Positions 1-9,386 of a DNA stretch of 64,000 nt are shown one piece after another. The stretch covers positions 9,176,001 to 9,240,000 of the forward strand of contig AP026546.1 in NCBI GenBank assembly GCA_026075535.2, written 5' to 3'. The stretch comes from Tricholoma matsutake. Taxonomy: Eukaryota; Basidiomycota; Agaricomycetes; Agaricales; Tricholomataceae. The notes below the pieces were generated by a model, which was not told where the DNA came from, ran no database searches, and worked only from the letters and a program-made list of their open reading frames with translations. How positions within the stretch are numbered: position 1 is the first letter of the stretch; each line of letters opens with the position of its first letter. The translations under genes were made by a program, and so were the position numbers.

Positions 1-931
1 AATGCAATATCATCGTGTATATGGCTTTGATTGACGCCTCCTTGGCACTCTTAGAGGAGCTGGGGAACCATGGGAAGAGAAGAGTGCCGGGTGTGGTGCT
101 GTTCTCGAGGGTCCAGTAGTGGTTCTGTAATTTAGTGAGGGCGGAAAGGTCAGAGGCGAGTTCGCGGCAAGAGGCCATACGGACGGTCATTTGGAAGACC
201 ATCTATAACATGGACAGTGAAGGATTTATATTAGGCGGCAGGAGATCCGGACAAAAGTGTGACGTACGTCGTAAATGTCTTTGAAGGGGTCTATAGTGCC
301 TTGCTTTCCCAGAGTGTTCATTCTGTTCTGGATATCATCAAATAGTGTGGGCATGACTTGTGGAAGATTGAGCAACTCGTAGGCACGTATGTCTACAGGG
401 AACTCACCGTCTGACAAGCGATCTTTACGAAGGAGAGTGAAGATGCGTTTGATCATAGCCACAGGCTCTACACTCATTTGTATGTCGCGAAGGTCTGGGA
501 TCTACCAGGAGGGCTAAGGCGAGGGCAATGTGATCAAATGAAACTACGTACGCCACCCTTGAGGATTTTGTAGCCCTCGTGTGAGTTGAGATCCTTGGAA
601 TCCATAAATTCCTTGCGCGCTCTCGCGCCCTTCAACACTGTGACGGAGTGCTACGCAGATGTGTAAATAGGGGTATGGTCATTCCACATGGGGGCGTATA
701 CTGCATACGTACCTGGAGGACATTGAATGAGAATGAATGACGACTAGTCTTCTCGAAGTTAGATTTAATGAAGTCGTAGCGGTGGGTGAAGAATTGCCAA
801 GCAGGGAGGATCCTACTGAAGCCAGTTTGGAAGAGCACAACGACAACAATTGCGATTGCTATGAGGGCACCGTGCGATGAGAATTGTTGGGCCAAAGTCA
901 TCCCCTGGGCGGGCAGTTTGTACAAAGACAT
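1..931 (-). CDS. Cytochrome P450 monooxygenase, N-terminal part (runs off the left edge)
   Basis: Membrane-anchored haem-thiolate oxygenase. Four exons can be read: 931-713, 650-552, 501-268 and 202 to the edge, with introns of 62, 50 and 65 nt bounded by GT and AG. Exon lengths 219, 99 and 234 are all multiples of three. The start at 931 gives a short luminal tail, a hydrophobic anchor at about residues 22-36 (ALIAIAIVVVVLF), then a linker. Downstream are stretches typical of the fungal P450 N-terminal half: HSVTVLKGARARKEF, LNSHEGYKIL, GKQGTIDPFKDIYD, MVFQMTVRMASCREL and FPWFPS. The haem-binding cysteine motif and the I-helix would lie beyond position 1, so family and substrate cannot be set. 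No disabling change is visible. The family assignment rests on these motifs only. Confidence 0.85.
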
Positions 932-2112
932 GGTAGTGGTGGGTTGGAGTGTCTGAGTACGGACCTACAGCTTGTATTTTGAAGTCGAATTCGGATTCAC
1001 TGCTTACGGGTTTTGAATCTGTCAGTTCGTCGCCGATGAACCGAGGTTAGATGGCGCCGCACGGGCTGCCATATGATGATTCTCTAGAGCACGTGTTGTG
1101 TCCGACTTTTCGCTTTCTCGGAGTGAAGTCCGTAAATACGGACTTCTGTTTGTTCTGGCTTTTTTTAGGGGGTGTACGGAACTTGTCGAAATCATTTCGA
1201 GTGCAAATGGGTGCAGTCATGGCACGAACAGTGTCTAAAGAAATCTGAGTCTAAAATACGCAACTGCAGTGACTCAAAGATGGGTCATACCGATTTGCAG
1301 TTGAGTTCGTTTGGAACCACAATGTTCCTGAACTTGAGTGGACTGAAAAATTGATGAGAGAAGATAATCGCACTCATTCGACGTCCTTTCTTTCCCAAAG
1401 CAACGCGGCCCGCAGAAACACTGATACCGTCTTCCTGACCTTCGGATCTGAATACGGAATAAGCAGGCGCTACAAGAATCCGAATCAATAAACCTACCCG
1501 TTCTTCTCCCCAAGCCGACACACGACATACACTGCAATACAAAGAATACTGACAACCACAGGAAGGACGACGACCTCTAGAATCCACCTTCACAGGCATC
1601 ACCACAATCGTGTTATCGACTCTCGCAGTATTAGTAACAAATAGCAGCGAACGATTATCTCGTCCAGCAACCTGTAAGCGAGGGTCCTCGCGAGCTGGAC
1701 ATCAGGACATAATGTAGAGTTTGACTTTAAAGCTGCGAAGAAAAAGGAGGCCGTTGTGGAAGGGGTTTGTATTTTCTTTAGGTACGGCGTCCTCAGTCGT
1801 CCTGTCACGGCAAACGAGGTGAGTGAGAAAATAAAAAGCACGCGACGAACACGTGGAACGCGTCGCAGAATGAAAATGAAAGGGGATTTTTTGGAGGTAG
1901 ACGAGCGAGGAACGAGCGTAGTGTACAGACGCGTCGTGACCATGTGACATGTTCACTCCTTCCTTCCCCTGAGTCTTTTCACATAGACGCGTTCTCCACT
2001 TGCTCGTCGTTGCCTGTTTCATCGCGCTCGCTTTCCTTTCTTTCGAAACCACAGATCCAAGTTTGTACGCCGCATCAACAGAATTCTCAGAGCAACAGGC
2101 AAGGGATACCCC
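932..2112. other. Non-coding stretch upstream of the P450
   Basis: No convincing gene is seen. The first 200 bases must hold the P450 promoter. A perfect inverted repeat lies at 1125-1146. Short open frames on both strands have no recognisable motif and no splice pattern that extends them. Confidence 0.6.
1125..1146. promoter_or_regulatory. Perfect 10-bp inverted repeat upstream of the P450
   Basis: GAAGTCCGTA, two bases AA, then TACGGACTTC. The centre reads CCG-N6-CGG, an everted pair of CGG triplets, which is the kind of half-site used by Zn2Cys6 regulators. It lies about 195 bases upstream of the P450 start codon. Binding is inferred, not shown. Confidence 0.35.
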
Positions 2113-2328
2113 GGCATTACGGGGCATTGCTTTCGAATTGGTGGAACGACTTTCTACCTCGTCTCTGGGGTGCCGCCAGATATAGTGAAGAAGTTCGGGC
2201 GATGGCGTTCTCAGGCATTCCTGGAGTACTGGCGATGCTTAGATTATCTGGGCGCAATCCACATCGAGATGCTTCCTCTCAAGCCACGAACATGCCAGAA
2301 GCACGCGAGAAGCTCCCCTAAGGCTTGA
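2113..2328 (+). pseudogene. Tyrosine-recombinase (Crypton/DIRS-like) C-terminal remnant
   Basis: A 72-codon open stretch ends in TGA. It reads TGHCFRIGGTTFYLVSG, then VKKFGRWRSQAFLEYWR. This matches the catalytic end of tyrosine recombinases: the HxxR of box II (GHCFR) and the nucleophile tyrosine about 40 residues on (EYW). Basidiomycete genomes carry many Crypton- or DIRS-type recombinases with this GHxFRIGGTT pattern. The N-terminal half with the first catalytic arginine is not found upstream in any frame, so this is a decayed piece rather than a working gene. Which of the two element classes it belongs to cannot be told. Confidence 0.6.
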
Positions 2329-3640
2329 CATCTGTCCACGGGTGAGTCTCCATCATGACTACGACGCGCCTTAGGCTTGCTCCTCATGTGGGTCTCCATA
2401 GTCATGCTCTCACCTCACCCCCGGTCGATGAAGATGGAATCTGAGGATATCGTTTCGTTCCGTAACCACAGATTCCGGATCCTACGATTCCACCAAGTTG
2501 TTCCCACTCCCAGTTCCTTTAGTAGGTCTACCTAGATTTAGATTTGTATCATTCTTAGCTGTAAAACTTCTAGCATGTCATGCGAGGTGCATTTAAAAGT
2601 GGATGCGAAATCGTCTAAACTTCACGCGTTGGTGAAACGGACGTCGCGATCAGACCCGATAGGGATCAGAATAGAGCGAAAAAGAACCAATAAAGGGAAG
2701 CTCCGCGTTCAATGGAGCTTGATATGAAAATAAGCTATGGCAAGCCGGAGTGATCAGCTCGATTTTCAAGGTCAACATGTCAAACTTCCTACTCCGAATA
2801 TCGAGATCGGTGGGACCCCGTATACACTCGATGCTCAACGCTCGGCATCCACGAGTTTCGGGTTAGCGACACAACTTTTTTCATGTCGTGTTAGCATAGT
2901 CCCAGTATGACAATGAATATCATTATGAATATTACTGTATATAATAAACTTAAAAAAATCATATTTGAGCGAAGGGAAGTGAAGTCGAGGCGCTGATTCC
3001 ACGAGCGCAGACCATTCATGATGAGCAAACGCTTCAGGAGGATCTCGGGTTGCGGCAGAAGCATTCAGGGGCATAGAAACACAAGGAGTGAGGGAGAGGT
3101 GCAAGAGAGTGGAATTTGTATTGTAGGCTATGAGGAGCTCGGCTTCAAAGCAAAAAGAGAAATAATACTCACATAGCTACCTCACTCATCCCTGTCCTTC
3201 GTTCCATAATACTTCCCTACAGCTTTCGACGAGCATAGGTCGTTAGCCCCCCGAAAGCATTGGATCTGAAATTCAAGCAAAGGGAAGAGTTAGCAGCTTA
3301 AAAGGAAGCCCAAAAGAATAGCTTAGAAACTCACCTAGAGCTTACATGTTACAAGCACGAACGACAGCAAAGACGCGAGGAAGCCGCCGGTGGTGATGAC
3401 GGTGAGAGCGACAGGAATGTTGAACTTGTGACTTGTTTGGTACATTCAACAACTTATGTCAGCATAAATACTTATTGCATCTTGCGTTTAAATTTTTAAT
3501 GCTGTAAGATGTACATTGGTAGATTAGTTTAAATACTTCTCTAATATAGTGTAATTAAATAGGTATCACTGCTGGGACTGACCTGTGTTTCCCACAGAAA
3601 CACAGCCTCAGAAACATGTTTTAAGACTTCATGACTTGGG
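2329..3640. other. Gene-free stretch with one possible small minus-strand exon
   Basis: Nothing firm is seen. On the minus strand, about 3440-3345 reads a short hydrophobic segment (NIPVALTVITTGGFLASLL) that ends near a plausible short intron and a stop, as in the last exon of a small membrane protein. No upstream exon or start could be tied to it, so no gene is called. The rest is AT-rich intergenic sequence. Confidence 0.3.
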
Positions 3641-3794
3641 TAACCCCTGGGTATAATTTCATGTACCTGTACCCATACCCATGAACACCATACCCATTAT
3701 GGTTACGGGTGCAGTTTTACTGTGGGTATGGGGGGGTTTTGGTCAAAACCCACAGGTAGCCCATGGGTTTCAACAGGTATATCTACATCATTAG

Positions 3795-5155
3795 ATACAC
3801 TAAGAAACCCCTCCACTCACATTAGTAGCGAGGGAGGGGTCATAGTTGTCGTAGTCAACCAGAATGGAATCAGAAAAACCCCTCCTGTTACAATTCTCCT
3901 TGTAACTCATGGAACCTGACTGACCTGACACACTCAACCATCCCCTCCAGACAGGAGGCACTCCCTGATTCATGCCTGAGGCATGCCCATGACACCAGAC
4001 ACACACACAACACATGTTGATGACATGCATTCGATCCCCTTCCCATGGAAGGCACTCTTGATGCATGGTGACTCCATGCACCCAAACCCGCTCCCACACC
4101 TGCTGTGATGCAGTGACCCCTTGACATTGGATGCCTCATGCTAGGCATGAGGCTTATTGTTTCTATTCTTACTTGATACACATCTACCTTTCCAATTGGA
4201 CAATATGGACCTCCCTCCTAGTATAAGTATTGCGACTTGTAGTAGGGATGTCCTTAGTTTAGATCTAGGCAATCTACAGCTTTAACTTGTGAACTTGTGA
4301 ACTTACTTGAAACCACTAAGGAAACCCCTTAGTGCATGAACCCAAATGACTCTATGCAGAAGGCCAGCTAGAGTGTACTATTCATCTTATGTCAGACACT
4401 CCAAGTAAGACTAGTGCCGAACAACTCATCGAGGAAACACCTCGTCAAACAACATCAACTAGATCGAGTGGTTAAGGCTTCACCCTTAACACCTCCACTC
4501 ACAGTAGATGTGAGGGAGGGGTCATCATTGTCATAGCCACCCAGAAGAACATAAGAGCCCCTCAACTCACATTTGAAGTGAGCAAGGGGGGGACATGGTG
4601 GCCATAGTTGCCAAGAATGGAATGAGAAACCCCACCCCCCACTTGTGTTTGCAGCGAGAGAAGGGGGGAGGGGGGGTGCTGCCTGTAGTTGCTGAGAATG
4701 TAACAAGAAACCCCCCTGCTCGTGTTTGCAGTGAGGGAGGGGGTGGGGGTGGCCGTTGTTGCCTAGAAACAGATACTAGAATCCTCCACTTGCATTTGGA
4801 GCGAGGGAGGGGGTAGGTGGTGGCCATTGTTGCCTAGAAAAAACTAGAACCCCCCTGGCTCACGTTTGAAGTGAGGGAGGGGGTGGTGGTGGCCATGGTT
4901 GCCTAGAATCAAACCAGAAATCACCCACTCACATTTGGAGTGGGGGAGGGGCCATTGGTGCCATAGTTGCCTGAAATCAAACCAGAAATCACCCCGCTTG
5001 CATTTGGAGCAGGGGAGGGGCCATTGGTGCTATTGTTGCCTAGAGAGGGATGTTGTTGCCTAGAATAGAATAAGAAACCCCTCCACTCACATTTGGAGCA
5101 AGGTAGGGGGTGGTGGTGGTCACCCAGAGGGGGTTGGTTGTTGCCATTGTTGTTG
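3795..5155. repeat. Minisatellite of ~70-80-bp units, split by a solo LTR
   Basis: Units resemble CCCCTCCACTCACATTTGG, then AGTGAGGGAGGGGG, then GTGGTGGCCATTGTTGCC and AGAATGGAATAAGAAA. One partial unit precedes the LTR insertion (3795-3885) and the rest follow it (4492-5145). The G-rich strand is strongly purine-rich. A TTG/CTG-rich microsatellite continues to about 5220. Open frames across the array are low-complexity artefacts. Confidence 0.8.
3886..4491. mobile_element. Solo LTR (606 bp) with 5-bp target duplication CCTCC
   Basis: It begins TGTTACAATT and ends CCCTTAACA, the usual TG...CA of an LTR, and is flanked by CCTCC on both sides (3881-3885 and 4492-4496). Taking out the element and one CCTCC rebuilds a normal unit of the surrounding minisatellite. 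A TATA-like TATAAG lies inside at about 4223. There is no coding sequence between two copies, so the full element was probably lost by LTR-LTR recombination. Its internal family is unknown. Confidence 0.85.
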
Positions 5156-5222
5156 TTGTCTTGCTGTTGTCTTGCTGTTGATGTTGTTGTTGATGGATAT
5201 CAATGAGTGTTGTTGTTGATCA
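5146..5222. repeat. TTG/CTG-rich microsatellite
   Basis: Imperfect TTG runs mixed with CTTGCTG, adjoining the minisatellite. Confidence 0.7.
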
Positions 5223-5379
5223 ACAAAGTCAGGTGATTAGGCACCCAGCTATCAGTACCCACAAAAACCCATACAACCATGGGAACAGGTACAGTATTGC
5301 CTGGGTACAGCAATGTCCAACCCATACCCATACCTGAGCATACCCATGACCACATTATCATGGTGTTACCCATACCCAT

Positions 5380-6839
5380 TGATAGGTTGTCTCCTCAGCT
5401 CAAAGGCCGATTCACCATTTCAACCACATTCTAATCACATCAGATAACTCACACGAGGTCCCAGAAGCAGCATGACCACTCCCGACCAAGTCTATCAATT
5501 GCAATATCATATCGACCACGTCGGAACATTACCAGCAACGTCGATCGTACTCAGAAACCATATCACACAACTTTAGGACTACCTTGAAACACCCTAAGAT
5601 CCTTCTAAATGACCATCAAACATCCCCGATCATCTTCGAACAAACCGCAACCGTGATCGAACATCGTCGACCATTGTTGAGTGTCATCGATCAATATCCA
5701 GAGACTACAAGCAACATCGGGCACCACATTTGTTATCTATATGGTGGAATACCATGCACCAGGAAGGATTCCAACTTGTGCCCAAACCTGTTGATAGTAG
5801 GTCAGCCTTGTTCCAAGTCCCTATCATGCACAGAACCCGCTGGATGAATTATTGCGAGACTTAGCACAATTTATACACAAAGGACAGTCCTCTTTCAGTT
5901 CTATACCCTTTATCACTGGCTGCATAGTAAGATACTTCTGAGAAGGTATGATGTCAGTATTCTGGATGTACTCCTAATACTGCCACCATACTCACCAAGG
6001 GATATTTTGCCAGTATGCATACCAATCTAGAATACTACTTTAGTACCTTCAGTACTATCAAAATATAGTACAATACTGTCAAAATACCTCTAGTGAAGTA
6101 TGTTGACAATATTAGGAATACTGTCAATATACTTTCACAGTACTTCTCAGGCAGTATTGTGCCTTGCACCCAGTGTATTACTCTTTCATCATATGATATA
6201 TATCTTTCTTGTTCAGATTCCAGTCTCCTTTTTGGCCTTGGGCCTTAACTCATATCTTTTGCCTCATGTTCTACACATGTTTCTCATTCCATTTTAGGAA
6301 GTTTCTTTGAAACATATAAAACTCTGTAGTATCTACTTGGAAATACAAGAAATTGTCTTCACCTATCATCTCGTATACAGTTCTAAGCATCTGATCAACT
6401 TTCGAAAACAATCTAAGTCTCTACGGGTTTTCTCAATCGATGAGAAACCTCTGCAATCATCATGTCCTCAATCCTCCTTCAATCCTCTTGTTGCTAGCAC
6501 TAGTAACCAGTTCAACACTTCATAGCCATTTGCTATACCCTTTGTATACTATCGACCTATCGAAAGGTCCTCAGAATTCACATGTCGACCATCGACAATA
6601 GAACTCATTTGCCATCAATCTCATCAATCGTCCTCAATATCGATCGATACCCCATTGGACCATGTCAAATACCTTCGTCTCCTATAGCACTACCTTTGTG
6701 ACTAGTACCAACTAGTTATCTTCCCATAGGTTCAACTACGAACATTCGGAATGTCTCACACCCTTCCTCTGACTCATTGCAAATATCATTGATTGCCTCA
6801 TCAGCTGTTTTGGTGGTTTTCCCAGGTTGAGTATCATCA
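5380..6839. mobile_element. LTR-like dispersed repeat, copy 1
   Basis: It is closely similar over its whole length to 53685-54878. It starts TGATAGGTTGTC and ends GAGTATCATCA, so has TG...CA ends and a short terminal inversion (TGATA/TATCA). A TATA-like ACATATAAAACTCTG lies near 6311. These features suit a large solo LTR. The copy carries a 262-bp MITE. The four bases on each side (CCAT, CTGT) do not match, unlike copy 2, and the two sides belong to different repeats. An alternative is an uncharacterised non-LTR repeat family. Confidence 0.6.
5914..6175. mobile_element. CACTA-like MITE (262 bp) with TAT target duplication
   Basis: The ends are CACTGGCTGCA and TGCACCCAGTG, which pair 10 of 11, and the inversion continues imperfectly for about 60 bp (shared CTGAGAAG and CAGTATT). 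TAT flanks both sides (5911-5913, 6176-6178). The other copy of the host repeat has an empty site with a single TAT at 54215-54217. CACTG termini and a 3-bp duplication are the signature of the CMC/EnSpm (CACTA) superfamily. There is no coding capacity, so it would need a transposase from elsewhere. Confidence 0.85.
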
Positions 6840-8945
6840 CTGTGTCATGCCTTATGCAGCAGAAGTGTCACCATATAAGCCTTGATGATCTGCATCAACT
6901 CCTAGTATGTGCTTGATGAACATTTACACCATAAAGTCAAAAAACCAGGCACCTACAACAGGGTTGTTGGCAATGAGCCAGTAACATTCATCTTCAAATT
7001 GTGAGAGGTTGATATCAAAATGCTCCTTGCAGTTAGCAAAGTATAAACATAATGGGTGTCTGTCGTCAGCAGGAGAGAGGGTGATGTACCACACAGGTGC
7101 ACCAATGTATGTGATGAGGGACCAAATCTCACTCCACATATATTTTTTCCTTGTTGTAGACCCACTCACTTTTCCATTCATATGATTGAGGTCATTTATA
7201 AGTTGGAAGCATGCACTTTCCTCATCAGAAGTGGGCTTTACCACTTCACCATGGGCCATTCTTGCCAAGATATTTGCCAATACATCTTGGTTGGTGTTAA
7301 GCAATCTATTGGCTATATCACTAAACTTCAATGATTCAGCAAGCAAAAATCCAGCAGATGTTGATGACTTAACTTGCTCATGACTGAAAGCAACGAATGG
7401 AAAGGTTAAGTCACACTGGAAGCATTTTTCATGGTACATCAATAATAGGTGCTTGTGTAGGTTGTCTGGTAAATTTGTTGCACCAGTTCCTCCCAGCCCA
7501 TCAGGAAATAGACACAGAAATATTTGAGGATAAAGGTTGGGGTTATTATAAATTGATTGTGGATTAGCAGCATGTGATATTGCCAGTGTGCCACCTCAGC
7601 TATTCCAGTGCTTCAATGCAAACACCTTCAGTGTTTCTACAGATTTGGTAGTCGTCTGATCCCCTGTTAGTCCATGTACTATAAACACACAGTCACCATT
7701 AGAGACACCATCATCTGTAGAGCTGTCAAATACACTGGTGCCCTCCTCTACTTTATTTGTTTAAGCATGACAATACTCAACCAAAACAGGTTCTGGATAT
7801 AAATTCAATTTATCATATATCTGTAAGTCCACATAATCTGCATGGTTTACTTTCAGCCACTCCAGTGCTCAAGCCACATGATTTCATTGAACCAGTAGTG
7901 GGGCACGTTGAAATTCTTTTCCAGTTGGTTTACAAGGCCCAGTGAACAGTACAGCCAACACATCATCTAGGTCTTCTATGGGAGGGGGAAGGCAATGATA
8001 AATCTTAGGAACAAGTGACTCAAATGCAATGACATGTGAGCCATTTTTCTCAATCCTGATGATGCAACATAAACAAAACAGCTGTTGACTCTTACATGTG
8101 CTACAAGCTTCTTCTCAACAAAACTGAGAGTGGCCAGCTCTTCCGGTACTTCACCACTCCATAAGCCATTCTCCAGGGCATGCAGGGGTCTTTCATTCTT
8201 TCTAATGTGCTTATGACATTTATTGCAAATATGATTGCACTTATAATTGAGCACAAGACCTTGAAACTCATGAATCACAGCAGCCTTCCACCACTCCACT
8301 CTAGTAATACCAGAGGCCTTGAGGACATGCAGCTGATTTTTGACTGCCTTTAATCTGGAGAGATGAGACACAAGGGTTAACTTCACACAGACTGCACATC
8401 CAGCTTCTTCTAATTTATGTGGTGCAGACTCCTCACCAGTTTTGGATGATGTCAGGAAGGGGTCAGCAGATTTAGGGGAAATCACCAGAGCCACTGTGAC
8501 TTGGAGCATCAGCCAGAGAATCCTGGACTCCAGATGTAGAAGCTGGTTTATTTGCTACTTCACCTTGTGAGGTGCTGTCATTGCCATTGGCCAAGCACCC
8601 AGAATTACCAATGTCAACATGTCTTGATTGACAGTTGTAGTTTTTGTGTCTTGTTAACTTTAAGTCTACAACACAAAACATGTAGAAGCAAGGCTTACAG
8701 GACACACAGCTGTGAGAGTCAAACGGTGATTTTATGTCAGATTTCAACATATGCAACCCAACTAGTACACCATGTAGGCTTTCAATACCACTCATAGACT
8801 GCTTTGACAGATGTGGAAGTATGATCTCTAAATGAATCCATGTGTGTACAAAGTTCTCTGATGCAGGGTAGGCAGACAGGCCAGAACTACCAACATGGGC
8901 TACATATTGAAAACCATGTTTGGGATGTGGTATAATGCCAGATAT
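6840..8945 (-). pseudogene. Helitron Rep/helicase gene, N-terminal part, decayed (Helitron 1)
   Basis: Read on the minus strand, this is the front part of a basidiomycete Helitron protein. First comes a zinc-binding region with CKPCF, CAVCV and CNKCHKH, then the conserved block ENGLWSGEVPEELATL and EKKLVAHVRVNSC (about 8190-8080; this resembles the domain catalogued as DUF6570). Next come NPNLYPQIFLCLFPDGLGG (about 7555-7500) and the Helitron_like_N signature GAPVWYITLSPADDRHPLC (about 7110-7050). In-frame stops occur, for example just before GGTLAISHA, and after FDFMV. The gene is cut off near 6840, before the HUH motif, the catalytic tyrosines and the helicase. The chromovirus at 8946-14991 sits inside it; the reading resumes at 14997. 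Confidence 0.8.
8941..8945. other. Target-site duplication GATAT, left copy
   Basis: GATAT directly flanks the left LTR; the matching copy is at 14992-14996. It was made by integration of the chromovirus. Confidence 0.9.
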
Positions 8946-9371
8946 TATAAGGGCAACCTAAGCCTCTAGCAAAGGGAAATCCGAAGTTAAAATTATGCTA
9001 CATAATACAGGGATTGGGGGCGCACCTAGCAAAGGGAAATCCAAAGAGAAAACTCTAAGGATCCCCTTGCTGATGCCCAGTATATGTGAAGACGACAAAA
9101 ATCAAATATAACCTAAAAATAGAAAAAGGCGGAGATAGGCGGATCAAGGCTGCTGAATGACATCATACCAAGGGGTATGTGTCGGAAGGGGTACTCCGCC
9201 TCTAAATATAAAAGTGTCAACATGTACAAACATGATAGCAAGGGAAAATTAGTAATAAAATCCGGAAAAATCATAGAAAATGAAGAATAGAAGGAAATGA
9301 GGTGGGGAAAAATATAGGACAAACATAAAAAATAGGAAAAACACACAGGGCACCCCCCTAGTCCCCTTACA
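8946..9371 (-). repeat. 3' LTR of the chromovirus
   Basis: Minus-strand orientation: starts TGTAAGGGGAC, ends GGTTGCCCTTATA. It matches the right LTR except at about 11 sites. A candidate TATA (CACATATACT) lies just upstream of CCTTAGAGTTTTCT, the likely RNA start. Confidence 0.95.
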
Positions 9372-9386
9372 TCACCCCCTCTCTAA
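9372..9386 (-). other. Polypurine tract of the chromovirus
   Basis: On the minus strand AGAGAGGGGGTGA lies directly against the 3' LTR, where plus-strand DNA synthesis is primed. Confidence 0.7.

Noticed and set aside
4455..4827. Open frames across the minisatellite
   Set aside because: Low-complexity product of the repeat units; both strands are open.
5755..5800. B-box-like GGATTCCAACTTGTGC inside the LTR-like repeat, suggesting a tRNA
   Set aside because: No cloverleaf can be built, and the matching site in copy 2 has changed.
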